From Citrobacter freundii (lineage in GTDB: Bacteria; Pseudomonadota; Gammaproteobacteria; Enterobacterales; Enterobacteriaceae): DNA of 64,000 nucleotides. This document shows, piece by piece, positions 29,796-37,892 of the stretch; positions within the stretch are counted from its first letter, which is position 1, and every line of letters begins with the position of its first letter. The notes below the pieces were generated by a model. It saw nothing but the letters and a program-made list of their open reading frames with translations, searched no databases and had not been told where the DNA came from. The stretch lies in NCBI RefSeq assembly GCF_029717145.1, contig NZ_CP099222.1, forward strand, positions 1,550,001 to 1,614,000, read 5' to 3'. The position numbers and the translations under genes were made by a program.

Positions 29796-29879
29796 ATGCC
29801 GGATGGCGACGCAAAGCGTCTTATCCGGCCTACTGATGCACGCAACTTGTAGGCCCGATAAGCGTAGCGCCATCGGGCA
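29796..29879. repeat. BIME: paired inverted REP elements
   Basis: ATGCCGGATGGCGACGCAAA...CCGGCCTAC and TGTAGGCCCGATAAGCGTAG...CATCGGGCAA lie between the convergent ccmH and narP genes. Confidence 0.9.
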
Positions 29880-29887
29880 ATATCTGG

Positions 29888-30535
29888 TTATTGCATGCCG
29901 CGTGTTTGTAAAAACAGGATGGTAGCCGCAACGCGAGAACGCACGTTAAGTTTGCGCAGCAGATTGCGAATATGCACCTTTACTGTTTGTTCGGAGATAT
30001 TCAGCACTGACGCGATCTGTTTGTTTGACAGCCCCTGTGCCAGTTCGTGTAATACATCCAGTTCGCGTTCGGTCAGCATGCTGAACGGATCTTCTTCTGC
30101 GCCAAATAGCTCACGTTCACGCAGGTAGTTGCTGACGCGTTCGCTGAAGGCTTTACCGCCTTTCGCACCGCTGCGAATAGCTTCGAGCAACACTTCCGGA
30201 TCGCTGTCTTTCAGCAAATAACCGTCAGCGCCAGCATCAATTAAGGCATAAACATCGCTGGCGGAATCCGATACGGTAAGAATGATAATTTGTGCTGTGA
30301 TGCCATCCCGGCGCAGCGCATTCAGGGTATCCAGTCCGCTCATACCTTTCATATTGAGATCCAGCAGGATCACATCCAGGTCAAGCCGGTTTGCCAGATC
30401 GATAGCACTCGCGCCGTCGCCTGCTTCGGCAACCACGTCAAATGCGCTATCCAGCTGCAGTAATTGACTGATTCCTCGCCGCATGAGTGGGTGGTCATCA
30501 ACGATCATCACCTTAAAAGGTGTTAATTCAGGCAT
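29888..30535 (-). CDS. narP: NarP nitrate/nitrite response regulator
   Basis: A 215-residue NarL-family regulator. The receiver has MIVDDHPLMRRG and the phospho-acceptor in ILLDLNMKGMSG. The LuxR helix-turn-helix is LSNKQIASVLNISEQTVKVHIRNLL. An open frame runs 72 codons further upstream, but MPELTPFKVMIVDD with AGGAGAAG before it is the family start. It activates the adjacent nap operon through the 7-2-7 site found at 17461. Confidence 0.96.
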   Translation of the reverse strand: MPELTPFKVMIVDDHPLMRRGISQLLQLDSAFDVVAEAGDGASAIDLANRLDLDVILLDLNMKGMSGLDTLNALRRDGITAQIIILTVSDSASDVYALIDAGADGYLLKDSDPEVLLEAIRSGAKGGKAFSERVSNYLRERELFGAEEDPFSMLTERELDVLHELAQGLSNKQIASVLNISEQTVKVHIRNLLRKLNVRSRVAATILFLQTRGMQ

Positions 30536-30737
30536 CTTCTTCTCCTGAGCACTCTTAATTTCGTTATATTTCGGGGCATGGGATAATCCTGATTTATCAC
30601 GCAGATGATAAGGCAACGTGACCCTACTTTTTACAGGTGCAAATAGTATATCCTGACTCAAAAAGCTCTCATTGGAATTTTTACAAAGAATACTCTTTAT
30701 GACTTGAATCAAGGTGCTGCCGGTTTGCGAGACGAAA

Positions 30738-30772
30738 TAAAAAAACCGCAACGACTGGCGCTGCGGTTGCCT
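30738..30772 (-). terminator. norB intrinsic terminator
   Basis: On the minus strand AACCGCAGCG/CGTTGCGGTT forms a stem with one mismatch, followed by a run of T, 34 bp after the norB stop. Confidence 0.8.
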
Positions 30773-30805
30773 TTTAATTGCTGAGCGTCATCTTAAAAAT
30801 GGCGC

Positions 30806-33070
30806 TTAGTTTTTCTCGTTTGCCAGCGTCATCGATTTAGCGTTGGCTTTGGTAAGCAGTTTCAGCGCAAAGAGCGCCAGCAGCAGTCCACCGATACCGA
30901 AGATGATGTCGCCCGGGACACGCAGCCAGACCAGTGTTTCAACGATATGCGAGTGAATCACTTCCGGAGAGCGCGCGTACCACAGCCCCTTATCAATGCT
31001 GGCCCATGACTGATAAATCCCTACCGGCAGCAGCGAGACAAAGACCATCCACGTTAAGCCGATGTTCATCAACCAGAATGCCCATTTCAACAGAGAATCA
31101 ACCCAATGGTTGTCCGGCAGCAGACCACGCAGACAGAACAACATTAGACCAATACCGAGCATACCGTATACGCCAAACAGCGCGGCATGAGCATGCGCTG
31201 CCGTCAGGTTCAGACCCTGCACGTAGTACAGTGAAATCGGCGGGTTGATGGCGAAGCCCAGCAGGCCAGCGCCGACCATATTCCAGAATGCCACGGCCAC
31301 GAAGAAGAAGATCATCCAACGGTAACGCTGTACCCACGGTGCTTTACGTGCCAGTGAGTAACTGTGTGCAGCTTCGATCCCCACCAGCGAAAGCGGAACC
31401 ACTTCCAGTGCAGAGAAAATTGAACCCCAGGCAATGACGGAGATCGGTGCGCCAGTGAAGTACAGGTGGTGCAGCGTTCCCAGAATGCCACCAAACAGGA
31501 AGATGATGGTCGAGAACAGTGTTGCTTTGTTCGCCGCGCTACTACGAATAAGACCGAGACGACAGAAGATAAGCGCAATCACGGCGGTGGCGAAGACTTC
31601 AAAGAAACCTTCTACCCACAGGTGAACCAGCCACCAGCGCCAGTATTCAATAATGGCGTAATGCGTCTTAAAGCCCCAAATCAGGGACGTAGAGTAGAAC
31701 AGGCCGATACAAATGGCTGCCAGGAACATCAGCATGATCAGACCACGGTTTTCTGATGGACGGGTGAGGGCAGGCCATAATGCACGTCCCACCAGCACCA
31801 GCCAAATCATCAGGCCGATAAACAGCAGCCACTGCCACATGCGTCCCATGTTGGTGAACTCGAGACCCTGGGCACCAATATAGAAGTTCTGTTTGGCATC
31901 CAGATAGCCCATTGCACCCAACCAGCCGAAGCCCAGCGAACCAACCACCAGAATCAGCAGCGCAACAAACAGAATATTAACGCCCAGACGCTGGAATGCG
32001 GGTTCTTTGCCGGAAATCAGCGGGGCGATATACAGACCGGTTGCCAGCCACGCGGTAGCAATCCACAGAACTGACAGCTGGGTGTGCCAGCTACGCAGTA
32101 CGGTGTACGGTAAGATTTTCGATAGCGGGATGCCGAAGAAATCCTGGCCTTCCACGCTGTAGTGCGCAGTCATCGAACCGAGGAAAATTTGCACCATAAA
32201 CAGGGCGATAACCACGTAAAAATATTTTGTGGTTGCGCGCATCGACGGTGTCAGCGTCAGCCGGAACAGCGGATCGCTGGCCGGGGAGACAATGGTTTCG
32301 TCTTCTTCGTTACGGAAATGGTACCAGACCAGGGCACCAATACCGCCCAGCAGCAGAATGACGCTGGCAATAGACCAGATGCCTAAGCTGGCACTTGGCG
32401 TATTACCCACCAGCGCTTCATGCGGCCAGTTGCTGGTGTAAGTGATGGTATCACCTGGGCGTTCGGTGGTGGCAGCCCAGGCGCTCCAGAAGAAGAAGGC
32501 GCCGAGATCCTGCCGGTCCAGAGAAGAGGAAAGTGTATTTTCCTTCATCGCATAGTCAACGCGCAGCGCGTGGAAATCAGGCGCGTCGCTGAACAGACCG
32601 TCATAATGCGCGGCAACCTCACGAATGGCTTTGGCGCGCTCCGGTGTAATAATGATGACATTACGCAGCGCGTCATAGCTATTATGGCGCATCTCCTGTT
32701 TCATCAGGCCGCCCGCAACCAGCTGTTGTTCTTGCGTTAGCGCATCGAACGGTTGCTGATATTTTTTCTCGGCGATGATGTCGCGTAAGGCAAGCGCTTC
32801 ACGGTGCAGCCAGTCCGCAGACCAGTCAGGCGCAACGTAGCTGCCATGGCCCCAAACGGAACCCAGCTGTTGACCGCCAGATTTGAACCAGGCCTCCTGC
32901 CCATCCTGAATTTGTTCCCCGGTGAAAACCTGCTCACCATCCGTCGTGATAACTTGTGCCGGAATAGGCGGAGCCTGCTGATAAATCTCGCCGCCCAGCC
33001 ACAGTAGCACGCCAAAGGACGCCAGGCAGATAACGAGAAGCGTTAGCCATAAACGCTTTGAGTAATGCAT
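30806..33070 (-). CDS. norB: Quinol-dependent nitric oxide reductase (qNOR)
   Basis: A 754-residue single-subunit NO reductase of the haem-copper oxidase superfamily. The N-terminal extension after the first helix replaces the NorC subunit. The catalytic part of about 12 helices carries the expected His ligands (RSWHTQLSVLW, VHLWVEGFFEVFA, LHHLYFTGAP, HAHAALFGVYG). It reduces 2 NO to N2O with electrons from quinol. E. coli K-12 has no homologue here and uses Hmp and NorVW. It lies convergent-side of narP and has an NsrR-like site upstream. The symbol norB (also norZ) is used for the family. Confidence 0.93.
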   Translation of the reverse strand: MHYSKRLWLTLLVICLASFGVLLWLGGEIYQQAPPIPAQVITTDGEQVFTGEQIQDGQEAWFKSGGQQLGSVWGHGSYVAPDWSADWLHREALALRDIIAEKKYQQPFDALTQEQQLVAGGLMKQEMRHNSYDALRNVIIITPERAKAIREVAAHYDGLFSDAPDFHALRVDYAMKENTLSSSLDRQDLGAFFFWSAWAATTERPGDTITYTSNWPHEALVGNTPSASLGIWSIASVILLLGGIGALVWYHFRNEEDETIVSPASDPLFRLTLTPSMRATTKYFYVVIALFMVQIFLGSMTAHYSVEGQDFFGIPLSKILPYTVLRSWHTQLSVLWIATAWLATGLYIAPLISGKEPAFQRLGVNILFVALLILVVGSLGFGWLGAMGYLDAKQNFYIGAQGLEFTNMGRMWQWLLFIGLMIWLVLVGRALWPALTRPSENRGLIMLMFLAAICIGLFYSTSLIWGFKTHYAIIEYWRWWLVHLWVEGFFEVFATAVIALIFCRLGLIRSSAANKATLFSTIIFLFGGILGTLHHLYFTGAPISVIAWGSIFSALEVVPLSLVGIEAAHSYSLARKAPWVQRYRWMIFFFVAVAFWNMVGAGLLGFAINPPISLYYVQGLNLTAAHAHAALFGVYGMLGIGLMLFCLRGLLPDNHWVDSLLKWAFWLMNIGLTWMVFVSLLPVGIYQSWASIDKGLWYARSPEVIHSHIVETLVWLRVPGDIIFGIGGLLLALFALKLLTKANAKSMTLANEKN

Positions 33071-33158
33071 AACCTAACCTTTTTTATTGTACAAAGCCTG
33101 AGCCATCGCGACGCAGGAGGGGGAAGGTACTTTCCCCTGACATATCTTTACACATATA

Positions 33159-33181
33159 AACATGTATTTTAAATACAACTT
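33159..33181 (-). promoter_or_regulatory. NsrR-like operator upstream of norB
   Basis: An 11-1-11 inverted repeat, AACATGTATTT - T - AAATACAACTT. Each half matches the NsrR consensus half (AAGATGCATTT) at 9 of 11 positions, and the inner TGTATTT-T-AAATACA is a perfect palindrome. Its proximal edge is 89 bp from the norB start. NsrR is the NO-sensing iron-sulfur repressor, which fits the gene product. Confidence 0.8.
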
Positions 33182-33392
33182 TGTGTGTATAAAGAGGGTT
33201 ATGCGTTGATTTTGATTTATAAGTAAGTCGATGGGGCGAGTACGGAAGTGTCACTATCAACAGATAGCGTTAAATGTGTTTCTTAACGACACAAAAATTA
33301 TTCAGTTATTACGTCACTATTTTTCAATCGTGTTAAATAATGGCAGGCACATTATTGCTAAGCAGGTATCCATCGAACACCTGCTCATCGTA
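33182..33392. other. norB-bor intergenic sequence, no gene seen
   Basis: Together with 33071-33158 this makes a 322-bp gap between norB and the bor-like gene. A short frame on the + strand is only the antisense of the bor-like gene and has no family resemblance. Confidence 0.45.
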
Positions 33393-33692
33393 TTATTTAG
33401 CGCAATACACTCTCGCCTCACGAGGTGTGTAGATACCGATAGTAATAATACGCAAGAAAACATCCATTCCCGATTCCTGTACTTCGGTACGGATAACTTT
33501 GTCTGCACCACCACAAACAAGTGCTGCATCAATAGTTTGCGACTGGCCTATGCCGTGAACAAAAAAGCTCTGTTTGACCTCTTGGGTCGGTTTTTCGGCA
33601 ATGCCGTTATTTATTTTAAAGGTTTGCTGTGCACAACCTGATAACGCTACAGCTGCCACTAATGCCATCATTAACTTTTTCATTTTTACCAT
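33393..33692 (-). CDS. Bor/Iss-family outer-membrane lipoprotein
   Basis: A 99-residue lipoprotein with lipobox ALSGC (Cys20) and the Bor hallmarks AQQTFKINNG, FFVHGIGQ, DAALVCGGADKVIRTE and the end ITIGIYTPREARVYCAK. Lambda Bor, its closest recalled relative, is a lysogeny-expressed lipoprotein linked to serum resistance. A second ATG three codons in (MKKLMMAL) is possible and the ribosome-binding site is unclear for both. No other phage gene is nearby, so it is probably a domesticated copy. Confidence 0.88.
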   Translation of the reverse strand: MVKMKKLMMALVAAVALSGCAQQTFKINNGIAEKPTQEVKQSFFVHGIGQSQTIDAALVCGGADKVIRTEVQESGMDVFLRIITIGIYTPREARVYCAK

Positions 33693-33780
33693 CGTAGGGT
33701 TAGGATAGAAATGTCATGTTCTTATTTATTTTATTTCGCACATATCCGACCAGCGATTCATTCTGCTATGAAATGCTTAA

Positions 33781-33797
33781 CGTTTAAGCAGGGTTTA
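33781..33797 (+). promoter_or_regulatory. PhoP-box-like direct repeat upstream of bor gene
   Basis: CGTTTA-AGCAG-GGTTTA is a direct repeat with the 5-bp spacer of the PhoP box (TGTTTA-N5-TGTTTA type). It reads on the strand opposite the gene, about 90-105 bp before the bor start. Assignment is by eye and by analogy with Mg2+-responsive bor copies in E. coli. Confidence 0.45.
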
Positions 33798-34008
33798 TTA
33801 AAGTGAAAAATTAATAAAATATTTGTGTCATTACTGTAATCTCGATTTGCTGTTTGACAACATTAATTAAATATCAACTTTAATGAGCGGCAATAATAAA
33901 CAATGTTGATATTAAAGATGCAAGCAGCTGGAAGAGAAGTCAGCAGGGTGAATTATGCCAGGCACCGGCCAGGAAAGAGGGCGCTGAGTCCCGGCAAATT
34001 GCAGACAT
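33798..34008. other. bor-proL intergenic sequence, no gene seen
   Basis: The first half is very AT-rich; the second (33918-34005) is of normal composition with GC-rich segments. I saw no tRNA-fragment duplication that would mark a phage attachment site. Confidence 0.4.
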
Positions 34009-34040
34009 AAAAAAACCAATCGTAGAAGATTGGTTTTTTT
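34009..34040 (-). terminator. proL terminator (bidirectional)
   Basis: Stem AACCAATC/GATTGGTT with a 5-nt loop and A and T tracts on either side, 10 bp beyond the CCA end of the tRNA. Confidence 0.85.
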
Positions 34041-34049
34041 GGGGAATTT

Positions 34050-34126
34050 TGGTCGGCACGAGAGGATTTGAACCTCCGACCCCCGACACCCCATGACGGT
34101 GCGCTACCAGGCTGCGCTACGTGCCG
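34050..34126 (-). tRNA. proL: tRNA-Pro (anticodon GGG)
   Basis: A 77-nt gene whose minus strand starts CGGCACGTAGCGCAGCCTGG and ends GTGCCGACCA, with the CCA encoded. The anticodon loop reads CATGGGGTG. The T arm (GGTTCAAATCC) is intact. This is proL, which occupies the same place next to yejM in E. coli. Confidence 0.97.
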
Positions 34127-34140
34127 ACACTATGGCGCTA

Positions 34141-34168
34141 ATACTACTGCTTTCCACCACGATTGCAA
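34141..34168 (-). promoter_or_regulatory. Probable proL promoter
   Basis: On the minus strand TTGCAA and TAGTAT are separated by 16 bp, and the -10 ends 14 bp before the tRNA 5' end. Confidence 0.6.
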
Positions 34169-34180
34169 GAGGATGGTTTA

Positions 34181-34207
34181 CTAACTGATTTATAATTAAT
34201 CAGTTAG
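34181..34207 (-). terminator. Stem-loop overlapping the yejM stop codon
   Basis: CTAACTGATT and AATCAGTTAG form a perfect 10-bp inverted repeat with a 7-nt loop that includes the yejM stop. No strong T tract follows, so terminator function is uncertain. Confidence 0.5.
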
Positions 34208-35960
34208 CAATAAAACGTTTCTCATCCGTCAGAACCTGTAGCAGTAAGCTCAGCTGTGGTTTCTGATCTTTAATCTTCTCGCCGCGTAAATCATAGGTCT
34301 GGTAATTACCGTTGTTGTTGAGCACTAGCGTCATTTCTGGAGTGGTAATCGCCATTGTGCTGCTGTCGGCGGCCGTTACCCAATAGTGGCGTCGCGTGGC
34401 ATTAAACAAATCCTGGCCTTGCGAATATTCGTTTGCCGGTGTGCTGACGTGCAGCAGTCGCTGCATCAGCGTGGTCATCAGGTCGGTATGATCGGTCAGG
34501 CTATTAATGCGCTGAGCGGGTGTACCCGGCCAGTGAATTATCAGTGGAACCTGAAGATGACCGCGCGACCAGTCGAAGCGATTCTCATCCTGCGACAGTG
34601 GGACACCCCGACCGGCGGTAATAATCACCACCGTGTTGTTGAGCTTACCCGAATCACGCAGGGCGCCCAGAACGCGGTTAATGTTCGCATCTACGTCCTG
34701 AGCCGCGTTGGCGTAGCGTTTAGCAAAGTTCTTCTGGTTGCTGTCATCAATGTTAGTCCCGTTAAAGGAGACCCATGAGAACCAGCGGTTATCTTCCTGC
34801 GCGTAGCGGCCCAGCCAGTTGATCCATTGGTTCGCCGTTTGTTCGTCAGATTGTGTCTGCACGCTTGGCATGGAGAAGTCTGACAGCAGCGCCTGGCGAT
34901 AGAGCGGGCTGGTAAAGCCATCAGAGGAGAATAACCCTAACTGATAACCTTGTTGATTTAGGGCAGAGATCAGCGCGGCAGGCGTTCTGCTTGCCAGAAT
35001 GCCGTCCATATAGCTTGGCGACACGCCATAGAACAGGCCAAAAATACCGTTATCGGAGGTATTACCGGAACTCATATGGCGCGTGAAGGAAATATTTTGC
35101 CCGGCAAATTCCGCCAGGGCTGGCATCTGTTTTTCAAAGCGCGAGTAGTTCAGACCGTCTACGGTGATCAGCAGGACGTTCTGGCCGGTACCCATATCAC
35201 GATAGCGTAAATCGCTAAGCGGATACTGCACGGAGACCGCTTCCGGATTACCTTGTTCGATCAGGCGGCGCTGATACTCTTGCGCATCCAGCAAACCATG
35301 TTTTTCCAGAAACTTACGCGCTGTCATTGGGTAAGACAGCGGCAGGTTTGCGCGCTGCATAGTGATCGGCCGATAGAAATTGGCGTCCGCCCAGATGTAC
35401 ACCACATGCGATGCGATGAACGATACGAAAAAGAAAGCGGCTAAAGGTTTCGCGAAATGACGGCGACGCGTCAGGCTGCGCAGCTTTTGCCAGCTCCAGG
35501 TCGCAAACAACATTTCTATTAGCAGAATAATCGGCACGCTGATGAACATCAGCTGCCAGTCACGCGCCGTTTCGTTCTGATCGGGGTTAATGACCAGTTC
35601 CCAGACAATCGGATTGAGATGCAGGTGGAAACGGGTGAACACTTCGCTGTCAATCAACAGCAGCGTCATGCCCACGGTCGCCAGGATGGCTGATAAGAAT
35701 CGCATCAGCCTCTGGGACATGACGATAAACGTCAGGGGGAACAGGATCAGCAAATAGGCGGCAAACACCAGGAAGCTAAAATGCCCGACAACGCTCAGAT
35801 AAGAATAAACACGACCTGCAAGCGTTGTCGGCCAGTCGGCGACAAACAGGTAACGACTACCGAGCACCATGGCCAACAGAATGTTGAACAAGGCGAACCA
35901 GTGCCCCCAGCTAACCATCTGGGAGACTTTCTCACGGTAGCGTTGACGATGAGTTACCAT
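34200..35960 (-). CDS. yejM: YejM (PbgA/LapC) regulator of LPS synthesis
   Basis: A 586-residue inner-membrane protein. Five N-terminal helices (to about residue 190) are followed by a periplasmic sulfatase-like domain (LLITVDGLNYSRF...SSGNTSDNGIFGLFYG). In E. coli it senses periplasmic LPS and restrains LapB-FtsH breakdown of LpxC; the membrane part is essential. Length equals E. coli YejM. It is downstream of yejL on the same strand. Confidence 0.95.
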   Translation of the reverse strand: MVTHRQRYREKVSQMVSWGHWFALFNILLAMVLGSRYLFVADWPTTLAGRVYSYLSVVGHFSFLVFAAYLLILFPLTFIVMSQRLMRFLSAILATVGMTLLLIDSEVFTRFHLHLNPIVWELVINPDQNETARDWQLMFISVPIILLIEMLFATWSWQKLRSLTRRRHFAKPLAAFFFVSFIASHVVYIWADANFYRPITMQRANLPLSYPMTARKFLEKHGLLDAQEYQRRLIEQGNPEAVSVQYPLSDLRYRDMGTGQNVLLITVDGLNYSRFEKQMPALAEFAGQNISFTRHMSSGNTSDNGIFGLFYGVSPSYMDGILASRTPAALISALNQQGYQLGLFSSDGFTSPLYRQALLSDFSMPSVQTQSDEQTANQWINWLGRYAQEDNRWFSWVSFNGTNIDDSNQKNFAKRYANAAQDVDANINRVLGALRDSGKLNNTVVIITAGRGVPLSQDENRFDWSRGHLQVPLIIHWPGTPAQRINSLTDHTDLMTTLMQRLLHVSTPANEYSQGQDLFNATRRHYWVTAADSSTMAITTPEMTLVLNNNGNYQTYDLRGEKIKDQKPQLSLLLQVLTDEKRFIAN

Positions 35961-35991
35961 AAACTGTTGTTCGTTTCCCCGGAGCAGGCTC

Positions 35992-36219
35992 TTAGTGCGC
36001 TTGGTCGTCGTTTATCGAAGACTGCAATGCGCGGGCAAATGAATTCGCAATCGCCTGGCGCTGGGCCGGTGCGACGCTTGTATTGATAAGGTTAGTGACC
36101 ATGTTTCCCAGTACCATCAGGGAAAGATCGGTCGGTGCCTTATGTTTTTCCAGTACGTTGAGCATTTCATTCAGCAATTGTTCAACGTGTTCGTCACTAT
36201 AGCGGGAAATTTGTGGCAT
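35992..36219 (-). CDS. yejL: YejL, small conserved protein (UPF0352)
   Basis: 75 residues, start [20 protein letters not shown]. It is highly conserved in gamma-proteobacteria next to yejM. Predicted all-helical; the function is not established. A ribosome-binding site is not obvious, but family length and N-terminus support the start. It is divergent from yejK across a 134-bp gap. Confidence 0.92.
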   Translation of the reverse strand: MPQISRYSDEHVEQLLNEMLNVLEKHKAPTDLSLMVLGNMVTNLINTSVAPAQRQAIANSFARALQSSINDDQAH

Positions 36220-36353
36220 AAATCGAAATCTGTCTGTTCATGAAAGGGCAACATATTACCGTAGCGACAGTTTTTTTTCTGCTTTTTTATCTTCTATTGC
36301 GTCACTGCCCGGCAGGTGGTTGAATACCGCCCGGTCTTAAAGGAGAGTTTATC

Positions 36354-37361
36354 ATGAGTCTGGATATCAACCAGATTGCCCTGCACCAGCTTATCAAGCG
36401 TGATGAGCAGAACCTTGAGCTGGTCTTGCGCGATTCATTACTGGAGCCGACGGCGACCGTTGTCGAGATGATGGCTGAGCTGCATCGGGTATATAGCGCC
36501 AAGAATAAAGCCTATGGCCTGTTTAGCGAAGAGAGCGAACTGGCGCAAACGCTGCGTTTGCAGCGTCAGGGCGAAGAGGATTTTCTGGCGTTCAGTCGTG
36601 CTGCAACCGGGCGTCTGCGCGATGAGCTGGCGAAGTATCCGTTTGCTGACGGCGGCATCGTGCTGTTCTGTCATTACCGTTACCTGGCGGTAGAGTATCT
36701 GCTGGTGGCGGTGCTGAACAACTTAAGCAGCATGCGCGTGAATGAAAATCTGGATATCAACCCGACGCACTATCTGGATATCAATCATGCTGATATCGTG
36801 GCGCGTATTGATTTAACCGAGTGGGAAACCAACCCGGAGTCCACGCGGTATCTGACGTTCCTGAAAGGAAGGGTAGGACGTAAAGTTGCCGATTTCTTTA
36901 TGGATTTCCTCGGGGCCAGCGAAGGACTGAATGCGAAAGCGCAAAACCGTGGCCTGCTGCAGGCGGTAGACGACTTCACTGCCGAAGCTCAACTGGATAA
37001 AGCTGAACGCCAGAACGTGCGTCAGCAGGTTTATAGTTACTGTAACGAGCAGCTTCAGGCTGGTGAAGAGATTGAACTGGAGTCCCTGTCAAAAGAACTT
37101 TCCGGCGTCAGCGAAGTCAGCTTCAGTGAATTTACCGCGGATAAAGGCTATGAGCTGGAAGAGAGCTTCCCGGCAGATCGCAGCACGCTGCGTCAGTTAA
37201 CCAAGTTTGCCGGTAGCGGCGGTGGGTTAACGATCAATTTCGACGCCATGCTGCTGGGCGAACGCATTTTCTGGGATCCGGCGACGGACACCTTAACCAT
37301 TAAAGGTACGCCGCCTAACCTGCGCGATCAGTTGCAGCGTCGTACTTCTGGCGGGAAATAA
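36354..37361 (+). CDS. yejK: YejK nucleoid-associated protein (NdpA)
   Basis: A 335-residue abundant nucleoid-associated protein, the same length as in E. coli ([20 protein letters not shown]). The 37-kDa family binds DNA, but its exact role is unclear. A strong ribosome-binding site (AAAGGAGAG) precedes the ATG. A REP element and a shared terminator follow. Confidence 0.95.
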   Translation: MSLDINQIALHQLIKRDEQNLELVLRDSLLEPTATVVEMMAELHRVYSAKNKAYGLFSEESELAQTLRLQRQGEEDFLAFSRAATGRLRDELAKYPFADGGIVLFCHYRYLAVEYLLVAVLNNLSSMRVNENLDINPTHYLDINHADIVARIDLTEWETNPESTRYLTFLKGRVGRKVADFFMDFLGASEGLNAKAQNRGLLQAVDDFTAEAQLDKAERQNVRQQVYSYCNEQLQAGEEIELESLSKELSGVSEVSFSEFTADKGYELEESFPADRSTLRQLTKFAGSGGGLTINFDAMLLGERIFWDPATDTLTIKGTPPNLRDQLQRRTSGGK

Positions 37362-37370
37362 CATGGATGA

Positions 37371-37404
37371 TGCCGGATGGCGGCGTAAATGCCTTATCCG
37401 GCCA
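37371..37404. repeat. Single REP element
   Basis: TGCCGGATGGCGGCGTAAAT followed by GCCTTATCCGGCCA, 10 bp after the yejK stop. Confidence 0.88.
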
Positions 37405-37437
37405 CATGTCATACATTGTCATCGGTTAAAAATGACA

Positions 37438-37466
37438 TAAAAAAACCCCGCCGAGGCGGGGTTTTT
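37438..37466. terminator. Bidirectional terminator between yejK and rplY
   Basis: AAAACCCCGCC-GA-GGCGGGGTTTT has a GC-rich stem with A and T tracts on each side, so it can end both convergent genes. Confidence 0.92.
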
Positions 37467-37483
37467 CTTCAACTTGTTGGCGA

Positions 37484-37768
<285 letters not shown>

Positions 37769-37892
37769 TTAAATCTCTCTTTAATAATTCCTGCTACAGG
37801 CGACCCAGCAACAGGTAAGTGATCTGCTTTGCGTATGCAAAAGCGGGCGAGATTCTATCCTCAAATGACGGGTACATCAATCAAAAGTACGA

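Noticed and set aside
33693-34126. Phage attachment site at proL linked to the bor gene
   Set aside because: No second copy of the tRNA 3' end was found nearby and there is no integrase.
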